Below the pieces are notes generated by a model. It was not told the origin of the DNA. It saw only the letters and a list, made by a program, of their open reading frames with translations, and ran no database searches. From JANQRA01 sp035762545 (GTDB lineage Bacteria; Actinomycetota; Acidimicrobiia; Spongiisociales; ZC4RG35), in assembly GCA_035762545.1 (NCBI GenBank), contig DASTOM010000019.1, positions 99,948-163,947 on the forward strand: a DNA stretch of 64,000 nucleotides. Direction: 5' to 3'. This document shows, one piece after another, positions 25,840-33,733 of the stretch (positions are counted from its first letter, which is position 1; each line of letters starts with the position of its first letter). A program made the translations under genes and the position numbers.

Positions 25840-28126
25840 CCTCGTTGGTCAGGCCCTGCAACGCCGACCAGACTTTCGACGGCGTCAATGGCATGTCCAG
25901 GTGACGTACCCCGTATGGCTTCAGAGCGTCGATCACCGCGTTGACCACCGCCGGCATCGAGCCGATCGTGCCCGCCTCTCCGATGCCTTTGGCCCCGAGC
26001 GGGTTCTCCGGTGACGGCGTCTCGGTGTGATCGATCTCCACCATCGGCAACGAGCCTGCCGACGGGATGAGGTAGGTGGTGAGGTTGCCGGTGGTCGGGT
26101 TGCCCTCGTCATACAGGAACTGCTCGAGGAGTGCCTGACCGATCCCCTGTGCGACGCCACCGTGGACCTGGCCGTCCACGACCATGCGGCTGAGAATCGG
26201 ACCGGCGTCGTCGCAGGCGATGTGTCGCAGGATCCGCACGTCACCCGTCTCGGTGTCCACCTCCACGACAGACAGGTGAGTTCCGAACGGGAAAGTGGGA
26301 TGAGCCTGATCGAACGTCAGCTCGCCACGCAGTCCCGGCTCCATCCCATCGGGGAGATTGGCCGGGTCGGAGGAAAGTCGGGCGATCTCGGCGAGGGTCA
26401 TCGCCGACGTCGGCACACCGATGACCCCGACCGAGCCATCTTCGAACTGAATTACATCGTCGATGGGGGCTTCGGCCTTGTGGGCGAAGATCGCCCTCGC
26501 CTTCTCCAGGGCGTTCACGCCGGCACCGAGGACCGCAGAGCCCGAGATCTGGAGGGAGCGGGATCCCATCGTGCCGCCACTCTGTCCGATGACGTCGGTG
26601 TCGCCCTGGACGAAACGGATCTTCTCCAGGGGGAGACGGAGCTGTTGGGAGATGAGCTGGGCGAATGTGGTTTCGTGGCTGTGCCCGTGGGACACCCCGG
26701 CCGAAAAGACCGTGGCCACACCGTCCCCGTCGATCTCGACGGCACCCCAATCCGCCCTGGCTCCACCTGCCGTTATCTCCACATACGATCCGATCCCGAT
26801 CCCCATCTGCCATCGGTCTCCGGACTCCCGACGTCGTTGTTGCTCGACCCGCAATTCCTCGTAGCCACCGAGCTTCAGGGCGAGGTCCAGCGCGGTTTCG
26901 TAGTCGCCCGAGTCGTATCGCTCGCCGAGGGCGGTCTTGTAAGGAAACGCTCCGGGGGCAATGAAGTTGCGCCGCCTCACCTCAGCCGGATCCATGTCCA
27001 ACTCTTGGGCGAGCTGGTCGATGGCGCGTTCCAATGCCAGGGTCGCCTCGGGTCGCCCCGCCCCCCGATAGGCGTCTACGGGTGTGGTGTTGGTCACCAT
27101 CGTCCGCCAAATGAACTCGACCTCGGGGATGTCGTATGGACCGACGGCCATGCGACTGCTGAAAACGGGCAAGTAGGCGGCGAAACGGGGGTAGGCGCCG
27201 GCGTCCTGGGTCACGTCGAGGGCGACACCGGTGATGCGACCGTCCCTGGTGGCACCCAGCTTGATGTGTGTGACCTGTGCCCGGCCGTGATTCATCGACA
27301 GCAGGTTCTCGGTCCGGGTCTCCTGCCATCGAACCGGCCGACCGAGATCGAGGGCGATGGCTGCGGCGAGCGCCTGTTCGGGGTAGATGGCGATCTTGGC
27401 CCCGAAGCCGCCTCCGACATCCGGCACCCGAACCCTCACCTTCGACTTGTCGATGCCGAGGACGGCCGCCACCGCCGTTTGATGGCCGTGCGCAGCCTGG
27501 GCGCCGGCCCACAACTCGAGGCCCCCATCAGGCGTGGGAATGGCCACCGCTCCACTGGTGTCGAGCGGTACGGCTGCCAAACGCTGGTTCACGACCGTCG
27601 TGTCGATGACAATCTCAGCGTTGGCGAGGGCGGCCGGGTTGGGCTCGCCTCGGTCGTAGATGACGTTGACGCCGATCTCGGGGAAGAGAACCACGGCGTC
27701 CTCGGCTGCGGCTTCGGCAGGGGTGGTGGCCACCGCGAGGGGGTCGATGTCCGGCCAGACCAGATCGGCGGCGTCGCTGGCGGCTCGTTCCGAGACAGCC
27801 ACGACCACTGCGATTATGTCGCCGACGAACCGGACCCGGTCCCCGACGATCGCGGGACGACGGAGGGCATCGTCGAGCCCGGGGGCGCCCACGGGTAGGG
27901 GGGTCATGTGGAGGTCACCGTGTGTGTAGATGCGGACGACGCCGGGGAGTGATCTGGCGACCTCGGTGTCGATGTCGCCGAGGATCCCGTGCGGGACCGT
28001 CGATCGGACCGGCACCATCCAGAGTGCGTCTTCAACGGTGAGGTCTGACAGGTATTGGCCTGTCCCGGTTATGAAACGCGGATCCTCGACGCGTTTGACA
28101 GAAGCTCCGAGGATCGATGTACCCAC
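25805..28126 (-). CDS. Molybdenum hydroxylase large subunit (form II CoxL-like)
   Basis: The 773-residue protein belongs to the xanthine dehydrogenase / aerobic CO dehydrogenase large-subunit family. It has the MoCo-binding stretch VPDVGGGFGAK (235-245), AYRGAGR (352-358) at the active-site loop, and the catalytic Glu in GIGEAG near the C-terminus. True form I CO dehydrogenases have AYxCSFR here, so this is form II, with an unknown substrate (an aldehyde or heterocycle). The usual FAD and iron-sulfur subunits are not adjacent on either side. The GTG start has TACCCT 7 nt upstream. Confidence 0.88.
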   Translation of the reverse strand: MGTSILGASVKRVEDPRFITGTGQYLSDLTVEDALWMVPVRSTVPHGILGDIDTEVARSLPGVVRIYTHGDLHMTPLPVGAPGLDDALRRPAIVGDRVRFVGDIIAVVVAVSERAASDAADLVWPDIDPLAVATTPAEAAAEDAVVLFPEIGVNVIYDRGEPNPAALANAEIVIDTTVVNQRLAAVPLDTSGAVAIPTPDGGLELWAGAQAAHGHQTAVAAVLGIDKSKVRVRVPDVGGGFGAKIAIYPEQALAAAIALDLGRPVRWQETRTENLLSMNHGRAQVTHIKLGATRDGRITGVALDVTQDAGAYPRFAAYLPVFSSRMAVGPYDIPEVEFIWRTMVTNTTPVDAYRGAGRPEATLALERAIDQLAQELDMDPAEVRRRNFIAPGAFPYKTALGERYDSGDYETALDLALKLGGYEELRVEQQRRRESGDRWQMGIGIGSYVEITAGGARADWGAVEIDGDGVATVFSAGVSHGHSHETTFAQLISQQLRLPLEKIRFVQGDTDVIGQSGGTMGSRSLQISGSAVLGAGVNALEKARAIFAHKAEAPIDDVIQFEDGSVGVIGVPTSAMTLAEIARLSSDPANLPDGMEPGLRGELTFDQAHPTFPFGTHLSVVEVDTETGDVRILRHIACDDAGPILSRMVVDGQVHGGVAQGIGQALLEQFLYDEGNPTTGNLTTYLIPSAGSLPMVEIDHTETPSPENPLGAKGIGEAGTIGSMPAVVNAVIDALKPYGVRHLDMPLTPSKVWSALQGLTNEVSREDPSSASG

Positions 28127-28157
28127 GGCGGGGAGGGTAGATGAACGATCTCAGGAC

Positions 28158-28403
28158 TCAGTTCAGGTCACGCTTGCCCGAGATTCGCCGATCCCGTTCA
28201 TCGGTGCACGACTGGCACACGGGAAGTCCCTGGTAGTCCCGGCTCGGAACCCAGACCTTGCCACACAGGGCGCGGATCGGCTCTCCCGTCACGTAACCCT
28301 TCATCTGGTCGTCCTTGGTAACGATGTGCGCCATGGCGTCCCCATCACCGTGACTGGTCCGCGCCTCGGGGCGACGGAGAGTGGTCGTCTCCCGTTCGGT
28401 CAT
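28158..28403 (-). CDS. DUF3039 protein
   Basis: The 81-residue protein contains the DUF3039 core: GEPIRALCGKVWVPSRD followed by PVCQSC, two Cys sites that look like a zinc knuckle. The family is restricted to actinobacteria and of unknown function. TATCGT sits 6 nt before ATG 28403 and no Shine-Dalgarno is present, so a leaderless mRNA is likely. An in-frame start at 28481 adds an Arg-rich extension unlike the family. Confidence 0.83.
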   Translation of the reverse strand: MTERETTTLRRPEARTSHGDGDAMAHIVTKDDQMKGYVTGEPIRALCGKVWVPSRDYQGLPVCQSCTDERDRRISGKRDLN

Positions 28404-28535
28404 GCTGAAACGATAGGTCAGACACCGCCGACGGGCTCCCCGGCCGGCGGCACCTGATCCCTGAACGGCTCTGGGCTGCACTGAACTCCGGACCGGCCAT
28501 CCAATGCAGCGCAGTGGAGAACCTGACTCGTCAGT

Positions 28536-28793
28536 TCAGAGTTGGCGGACCTTGTCGCCGATTTCCGCGGCGAACCGTTTCGGATCGGTGACGTTGAGGA
28601 TGACTTCCTCACCCTCGGCGTCGATCCGGTATCCGCTGGCGGTCGGATAGATCGCGATGTCGTTGAAAGACCAGTCGGCGATCTGTTGACCACCGTTGGT
28701 GACGACCATTCGCTCGTCGGTCAAGTCGACCTCGACTCCCAGGGGGAATCCCCTCTGGCCGAGGATTCGCAGTCTTGCATCGAACGCAGTCAT
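28536..28793 (-). CDS. Conserved small protein, possible PH-like fold
   Basis: The 85-residue product reads as alternating short strands ending in a helix: LGVEVDLTDERMVVTNGG, IADWSFNDIAIYP, YRIDAEGEEVILNV, then RFAAEIGDKV. This looks like a small PH-like or GRAM-like domain, inferred only from the strand pattern. GGAGAGAC directly precedes the ATG at 28793. I do not recognise a named family. It is followed by a 132-bp gap before the DUF3039 gene on the same strand, in which I see no further gene. Confidence 0.65.
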   Translation of the reverse strand: MTAFDARLRILGQRGFPLGVEVDLTDERMVVTNGGQQIADWSFNDIAIYPTASGYRIDAEGEEVILNVTDPKRFAAEIGDKVRQL

Positions 28794-28874
28794 GTCTCTC
28801 CTTGGCAACCCAGCCAAACCCGTCGTGAAGATTATCGCATTTAGGGGTCGGTGCGTGTCGTACGCTGGCGCCGA

Positions 28875-29726
28875 ATGCGTGTGGCTAGCGAGGAGATGGC
28901 GATTCTCGGTGAGGGTCCGCTGTGGCATACCGGGGAGCATGCCGTGTATTGGGTGGACATCCTCGGACACAAGGTGTTCAGGCTCGAGCCCGAGTCAGGG
29001 GAGACTGTGACGATCCTCGACGATCGGATGGTCACAGCCCTCGCCGAGAACCGGGACGGGGGTCTGACGCTCGTCGCGGATGATGTGCTGCTGGCTCTCG
29101 ATGAAGCCGGGATCACCGAGATCGCACGAACCGGGACCTCCGATCTGGTCCGTACCAACGATGGTAAGGCCGGACCGGACGGCCGGTTGTGGTTCGGATC
29201 GATGGACTGGGAGGCCGTCAAACCGTTGGGATCGCTGATGGTCTACGACGGGGAGGTCAAGACCGTCTTCGACGGGATCACCATCTCCAACGGTCTGGGT
29301 TGGAGCCCTTCGGGCGACGTGTTCTATCACACAGACACGATCCCGGGTCTCATCTACCAGCACCGATACGACCTCACGTCGGGCCGGGCGACTGATCGGC
29401 GGGTCCTGGTCGACCTGACCGACGTCGGAGCCGGGCCCGACGGGCTGGCGGTGGACGCAGACGGCAACCTCTGGGTGGCGATGTGGGACGGCTGGTCACT
29501 CCTCGTCTTCGACGCCACCGGGCGGAAGATCGACGAGTTGACACTTCCTGTGCAGCGGCCCACGAGCGTTGCTTTCGGAGGTCCTGACCTGGCCGATCTC
29601 TACATAACGTCGGCTACCGACGGTCTCGCTCCTGAGGACCTCGAGACCCAGCCCGACGCGGGCAAGCTCCTGGTCACCGATGTCGGAGCAAAAGGGTCTC
29701 CAGTGGGTCTCATCGCCGTCGGATGA
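28875..29726 (+). CDS. SMP-30 / gluconolactonase-like protein
   Basis: The 283-residue protein has the six-bladed beta-propeller features of SMP-30: LGEGPLW at the first metal Glu, NDGKAGPDGRLWFGSM, ISNGLGWSPSGDVFYHTDT (metal Asn and Asp region) and DGLAVDADGNLWVA. These proteins hydrolyse sugar lactones with a divalent metal. No sugar dehydrogenase is adjacent, so the substrate is unknown. ATG 28875 is chosen since TACGCT is 8 nt upstream. Confidence 0.87.
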   Translation: MRVASEEMAILGEGPLWHTGEHAVYWVDILGHKVFRLEPESGETVTILDDRMVTALAENRDGGLTLVADDVLLALDEAGITEIARTGTSDLVRTNDGKAGPDGRLWFGSMDWEAVKPLGSLMVYDGEVKTVFDGITISNGLGWSPSGDVFYHTDTIPGLIYQHRYDLTSGRATDRRVLVDLTDVGAGPDGLAVDADGNLWVAMWDGWSLLVFDATGRKIDELTLPVQRPTSVAFGGPDLADLYITSATDGLAPEDLETQPDAGKLLVTDVGAKGSPVGLIAVG

Positions 29727-29775
29727 ACCCTGTTCGAGATGGGCCCTCCCCGGGTATATTGACCGGGGAGGCGAC

Positions 29776-30378
29776 ATGTCAGCAGTTGTTGGTGTTTTCC
29801 CCGGCCGAGACGAGACGGACTCAGCCGTCGACCATCTCGTCCAACACGGCGTCGCGTCTGACTCCATCGGGGTCGTCTGGCGGGAGAAGACGGTGCCCAA
29901 GCACGAAACGGTCGACACCATCGTCTACGTCGACCACTTCGATGATCCGGCCACCGAGGCCCGAAAGGGTGCCATCGGGGGCGCGGTGGGAGGAGGGGCT
30001 GCCGGAATCGGTGGGGTCGTTCTGGCCACCACAGGGGGAGTGATCCTGGCCAGTCCGATAGGCGCTCTTCTCGCTGGCGGGACGCTGGCGGCGGCAGCTG
30101 TCGCTGGAGCGGCCGGGGCCGCGGGCGGTTCGATCACCGGTGGCCTCATCGGAGCATTGCTCGGAGCGACAGACCACGACGCCACCAAGATGAAGAAGAG
30201 CGAAGTTCATTACATCGACGTGATCGAGCGCGACGGGTTCGTACTGACCATCGAGTGCGACGAAGAGGTCTTCCAAAAGGTCAGCGACGCCCTCACCGAG
30301 GCGGGCGCCAGTGATGTCTCCATACTCCGTGACGACGGTGGTCAGCCCCGTCTGGTCACCCACCGTCACGACGAGTGA
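29776..30378 (+). CDS. Glycine-zipper stress-type membrane protein
   Basis: The 200-residue protein has a globular ferredoxin-like N-terminus (VVGVFPGRDETDSAVDHL, as in the general stress 17M / YflT domain), a long Gly/Ala-rich hydrophobic stretch (about 70-130) and a second globular part ending in EVFQKVSDALTEAGASDV. The middle could be two helical membrane hairpins packed by glycine zippers. GGGAGG precedes the ATG. The function is unknown; a role in stress response is inferred from the family only. Converges on the flavin reductase gene with 2 nt between the stops. Confidence 0.78.
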   Translation: MSAVVGVFPGRDETDSAVDHLVQHGVASDSIGVVWREKTVPKHETVDTIVYVDHFDDPATEARKGAIGGAVGGGAAGIGGVVLATTGGVILASPIGALLAGGTLAAAAVAGAAGAAGGSITGGLIGALLGATDHDATKMKKSEVHYIDVIERDGFVLTIECDEEVFQKVSDALTEAGASDVSILRDDGGQPRLVTHRHDE

Positions 30379-30380
30379 GC

Positions 30381-30890
30381 TCAGTCGAGAGATCGGTACT
30401 TTCCCCGGAAGTAGACCAGCGGTTGAGCGAGGTCAGCGGTCTCGATGCGGTCGATCTCCCCGGTGAGGATTCCCGAGTAACCGACCTCTGAACGATCGAC
30501 GACGTGACAGAAGGCGCGGTCGGTCAGGTCATCGAGCAGAGGGCCCCATTCCGTGTCGGTCACCTTTTGCCCGGCGAACATGCCGCCAGGGCTGGGGCGG
30601 AGCCCGGCGAACACCTCGGCGAGGCTGCGGTCGGTGTCACGACAGATGTGGACCACGAAACGCCCGGTGTCTGCGGCCACCGACCACAGGTCGCTGGTGG
30701 GGCCGACGACGAGTTGGATCACTCCCGGCGCTCCCTCGATCACGTTCAGAGAGGAAACGGTGAGCCCAACCCGATCACTCCCAGCACCCGATGTCACCAG
30801 TGTGACCGGAGCCGTCAGCCTCCCCCGGAATCGGCGAGTCGGGTCGCGTTGATCGGGTGCGTCGATGAAAGGGTTCTCGTCGTGGATCAT
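30381..30890 (-). CDS. Flavin reductase domain protein
   Basis: The 169-residue protein matches the flavin reductase-like FMN-binding split-barrel: RRFRGRLTAPVTLVTSG, GLTVSSLNVI, and later FVVHICRDTDRSLAEVF. Members use NAD(P)H to reduce FMN for a partner monooxygenase or act alone. No partner monooxygenase is next to it. TATCGT lies 8 nt before the ATG and no Shine-Dalgarno is seen. Confidence 0.82.
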   Translation of the reverse strand: MIHDENPFIDAPDQRDPTRRFRGRLTAPVTLVTSGAGSDRVGLTVSSLNVIEGAPGVIQLVVGPTSDLWSVAADTGRFVVHICRDTDRSLAEVFAGLRPSPGGMFAGQKVTDTEWGPLLDDLTDRAFCHVVDRSEVGYSGILTGEIDRIETADLAQPLVYFRGKYRSLD

Positions 30891-30922
30891 CCGACGCCAC
30901 GATATGACGGCCGGTCGGAGTC

Positions 30923-30951
30923 TTGACCGATGTGGCCCGGCGGGCCATACT
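30923..30951 (+). promoter_or_regulatory. Promoter of the cimA leader
   Basis: TTGACC (30923-30928) and CATACT (30946-30951) are spaced by 17 bases, and the leader ATG lies 8 bases after the -10. This spacing would start transcription next to the ATG, so the leader peptide is itself probably translated without a 5' leader. Confidence 0.7.
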
Positions 30952-30959
30952 CATTGGCG

Positions 30960-31001
30960 ATGGAAATCTCCTTCAGTCAGACCATCATCATTATCGACTA
31001 G
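30960..31001 (+). CDS. Isoleucine-rich leader peptide for cimA attenuation
   Basis: A 13-residue frame reads MEISFSQTIIIID and stops with TAG at 30999-31001. Four consecutive Ile codons (ATC ATC ATT ATC, 30984-30995) precede the stop. There is no Shine-Dalgarno, but the ATG is 8 nt after a -10 box. A hairpin begins one base after the stop, and a T-tailed terminator follows. The layout is that of a ribosome-mediated attenuator sensing charged tRNA-Ile, which fits a citramalate synthase, the first step of one isoleucine route. Confidence 0.8.
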   Translation: MEISFSQTIIIID

Positions 31002-31056
31002 GCGCAGACCGAACCGGTCTGTGCCCTGAACCCTCTGCACCAAGCAGGGGGTTTTT
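31002..31056 (+). terminator. cimA attenuator: pause hairpin plus intrinsic terminator
   Basis: GCGCAGACCG (31002-31011) pairs with CGGTCTGTGC (31015-31024) with one G-T pair, giving the first hairpin. CCCTCTGC (31031-31038) pairs with GCAGGGGG (31044-31051) and is followed by TTTTT (31052-31056), a classical intrinsic terminator 20 bases before the cimA ATG. A ribosome stalled on the Ile codons would cover the 5' arm of the first hairpin and free its 3' arm, allowing an alternative fold; GTGC (31021-31024) with GCAC (31037-31040) is one candidate. Confidence 0.8.
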
Positions 31057-31076
31057 CAATTTCGGAAGAGATTCAA

Positions 31077-32633
31077 ATGGAACTCGAGATCTACGACACG
31101 ACCTTGCGAGACGGTTCCCAACAGGAGGGGATCAGTCTCACGGTGAACGACAAGCTCCGAATCGCCCGGCTCCTCGACGAGCTGGGGGTGGCATTCATCG
31201 AGGGAGGCTGGCCAGGTGCCAACCAGAAAGACACCGAGTTCTTCACCCGGGCCCGGTCGGAGCTCGATCTACGCAACGCAACTCTGACGGCATTCGGGTC
31301 GACGAGACGACCACGAGGGTCTGTCGAAGACGATCCCCAACTGCGAGCTCTGCTCGACGCCGAGACCGAATACATCTGCCTGGTGGGAAAGTCATGGGAC
31401 TACCACGTCACCGAGGCACTGCGGGCCGACCTGGACGAAGGGGTCCGGATGGTCGGGGAGTCGATCGAGTTCCTGAAACGACACGATCGCAAGGTCTTCT
31501 TCGACGCCGAGCACTTCTTCGACGGATTCAAGGCGAACCCTGACTACGCACTGTCGGTCCTCACTGCCGCAGCCCAGGCCGGTGCGGAGCGCATCGTCCT
31601 ATGTGACACGAACGGTGGGTCGCTGCCCAGCGAGACACTCACGGCCATCCGCAGGGTTCACGCCGAACTGGCTGACCTCGGGGTCGGTGTCCACTACCAC
31701 GACGACGTGGGGACGGCGGTGGCCTCCTCGATCGCCGCTGTCGAGGTGGGGGTCACCCAGGTGCAGGGATGCATCAATGGGTATGGGGAGCGGACCGGGA
31801 ACGCCAACCTGTCCACCCTCATCCCTGACCTACAGTCCAAGATGGGCCTGAAGGTGATCAAAGGAGATCTCGGCCTGATCACGTCCATCAGTCATCACAT
31901 CGCCGAGATCGTGAACATCACTCTCGATCCGCACCGCCCCTACGTAGGGACTTCTGCGTTCACCCACAAGGCCGGACTCCACACTTCGGCCATCGCCCGC
32001 CGGCCCGATGCCTACGAGCACGAGGCGCCGGAGGTGGTGGGCAACCGCACCCGGATGGTGGTCAGTGAACTGGCCGGTAAGGCCTCCGTGCTCTCCAAGG
32101 CCTCCGAGCTCGACCTGGCGATCGACGATGAACTCGCCGGCGCTGTCGTGGAGAGGGTCAAAGAGCTCGAGCATCAGGGTTACCACTTCGAGGCCGCCGA
32201 CGGTTCGTTCGAGTTGCTCGTGCGGGAGATGACCGGGTGGACCAACCCTTATTTCACCCTCGAGTCGTTCAAGGTCCAGTCCGAACGACGCGCAGACGAG
32301 AGCATCGTGTCCGAAGCCACCGTGAAACTCGAGTCGGGGGGCGAGCGACGGGTCAGTGTCGGTGAGGGAGTCGGGCCGGTTCACGCATTGGACATGGCGT
32401 TGCGGGGGGCACTCCGAAACGACTATCCCCGGGTAGCCGACCTGAGGCTGACCGACTACCGGGTGCGGGTCCTCGATTCGGAAGACGGAACCTCGGCGAG
32501 TGTGAGGGTGCTCATCGAGACGTCCGACCACGAATCGTCGTGGGGCACCATCGGCGTTCACGAGAACGTCATCGAAGCGTCATGGGAGGCCCTCGCCGAC
32601 GGGATTGTCGTCGGACTATTGCGGGGTACTTGA
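31077..32633 (+). CDS. cimA: (R)-citramalate synthase
   Basis: The 518-residue protein has the HMGL-like TIM barrel of the isopropylmalate/citramalate synthase family: YDTTLRDGSQQEG with the catalytic Arg-Asp, metal His pair in GVHYHDDVG, and NGYGERTGNANLSTLIPDL split by the family's Gly/Asn pattern. A linker and the C-terminal LeuA-type allosteric domain (about residues 380-518) follow. The overall sequence and length fit CimA rather than LeuA. The reaction joins pyruvate and acetyl-CoA to citramalate, feeding isoleucine without threonine deaminase. A preceding Ile leader peptide and terminator support this assignment. Allosteric feedback by Ile is expected for the family. Confidence 0.9.
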   Translation: MELEIYDTTLRDGSQQEGISLTVNDKLRIARLLDELGVAFIEGGWPGANQKDTEFFTRARSELDLRNATLTAFGSTRRPRGSVEDDPQLRALLDAETEYICLVGKSWDYHVTEALRADLDEGVRMVGESIEFLKRHDRKVFFDAEHFFDGFKANPDYALSVLTAAAQAGAERIVLCDTNGGSLPSETLTAIRRVHAELADLGVGVHYHDDVGTAVASSIAAVEVGVTQVQGCINGYGERTGNANLSTLIPDLQSKMGLKVIKGDLGLITSISHHIAEIVNITLDPHRPYVGTSAFTHKAGLHTSAIARRPDAYEHEAPEVVGNRTRMVVSELAGKASVLSKASELDLAIDDELAGAVVERVKELEHQGYHFEAADGSFELLVREMTGWTNPYFTLESFKVQSERRADESIVSEATVKLESGGERRVSVGEGVGPVHALDMALRGALRNDYPRVADLRLTDYRVRVLDSEDGTSASVRVLIETSDHESSWGTIGVHENVIEASWEALADGIVVGLLRGT

Positions 32634-32682
32634 GGCGAAAATGGTTTCGGTACGGCTCCAACGGCGCTAGAACGCACCTGCC

Positions 32683-33711
32683 ATGCCCCATAGTCGAGTC
32701 CTCACGAGAGATCCGCCCAACGTCGGGGTGAACCCGAAGAACCTCAATGGGGAGGCCCTGGTTCAGTCGGACATGTTCGTGCGCTGCAACTTTCCTGTTC
32801 CCCGGATGCCATCCGGGTTCGACCTGATCATCCCGGGACGGGCACCACGCAGGGTCACAGTCGAGACCCTCGATGATTTTCGCGAGGTTGAGATCGACAT
32901 GGTCCTCGAGTGCGCAGGGAACGGGCGGACCCTCATGGAGCCGGTGCCCGAAGGCGTCGCCTGGGATCTCGATGCGGTATCACCCATATGCGTCCGGGGA
33001 ATCCACCTGTCCGACCTCCTCGGACCACTGCCCGAGAGCATCGTGAGTGTGGTGTTCACGGGTGCAGACCATGGAATCGTCCCGTTCGCCGGCGACATCC
33101 CGTATCGGTTCTCACTGACCCGGGAACTGGCCATGGCCCGGGCCCCCCTGATCGTCACCCACATCAACAACGAGCATTTGACCGCCGAACACGGTGGCCC
33201 GATGCGGCTCATGGTTCCGGGTCACTACGGGATGAAATCCGTGAAATGGCTTACGAGGGTCCAGGCCGTGGCGTACCCGTTTCAGGGTCATTTCGTACGG
33301 AGATATCGCTTCGAGAAGGACAGCGTCGCCGAGGAGGGTGCTCCGGTCGACGAGATTGCGGTGCGATCGGCGATCAGCCACCCCTCCGAAGGGGATGCCG
33401 TCTTTGCAGGGAGTGTCGACGTGTCCGGCTCGGCATGGACCGGCGCAGGCGACATCACCAAGGTCGAGGTCTCGGTCGACGGAGGGAAGGTGTGGCTGGA
33501 GGCCGACATCGTCCGCGAGCTGACCGCAGGACGGTTCGCACCCATTCAGTGGACCATCCCAGTCGAGTTCGAAGCCGGGACGGTCGAGCTCATGTCCCGG
33601 GCCACCGATTCCTCCGGGGCCACCCAACCGTTGCGCCCACGTTGGAACTCGGGCGGGTACGCCAACAACGTGGTGCACCGCGTCACGTTCGACATCGCCA
33701 GCGAGAACTAG
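32683..33711 (+). CDS. Sulfite oxidase-like molybdopterin oxidoreductase
   Basis: The 342-residue protein has an Oxidored_molyb domain (about 30-200) and a Mo-co dimerisation domain (about 225-340). Cys77 in ECAGNGR is the conserved molybdenum ligand, and GGPMRLMVPGHYGMKSVKW is the family's pterin-contacting segment. There is no heme domain and no signal peptide, so it is a cytosolic sulfite-oxidase-type enzyme, probably with a separate electron acceptor. The substrate is unknown; sulfite is one option. It follows cimA by about 50 bases, so read-through is possible. Confidence 0.86.
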   Translation: MPHSRVLTRDPPNVGVNPKNLNGEALVQSDMFVRCNFPVPRMPSGFDLIIPGRAPRRVTVETLDDFREVEIDMVLECAGNGRTLMEPVPEGVAWDLDAVSPICVRGIHLSDLLGPLPESIVSVVFTGADHGIVPFAGDIPYRFSLTRELAMARAPLIVTHINNEHLTAEHGGPMRLMVPGHYGMKSVKWLTRVQAVAYPFQGHFVRRYRFEKDSVAEEGAPVDEIAVRSAISHPSEGDAVFAGSVDVSGSAWTGAGDITKVEVSVDGGKVWLEADIVRELTAGRFAPIQWTIPVEFEAGTVELMSRATDSSGATQPLRPRWNSGGYANNVVHRVTFDIASEN

Positions 33712-33716
33712 GCCTG

Positions 33717-33733
33717 GTGCTGCGACGCAGCAC
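33717..33733. terminator. Small stem-loop between convergent genes
   Basis: GTGCTG and CAGCAC flank a five-base loop (CGACG) in the 21-bp gap between the sulfite oxidase-like gene and the MFS gene. It could end transcription from either side. It lacks a T-run. Confidence 0.4.

Noticed and set aside
26027..27898. A 623-residue plus-strand frame
   Set aside because: It is the complement of the CoxL-like gene, rich in Gly/Arg/His with no domain signature and no ribosome binding site.
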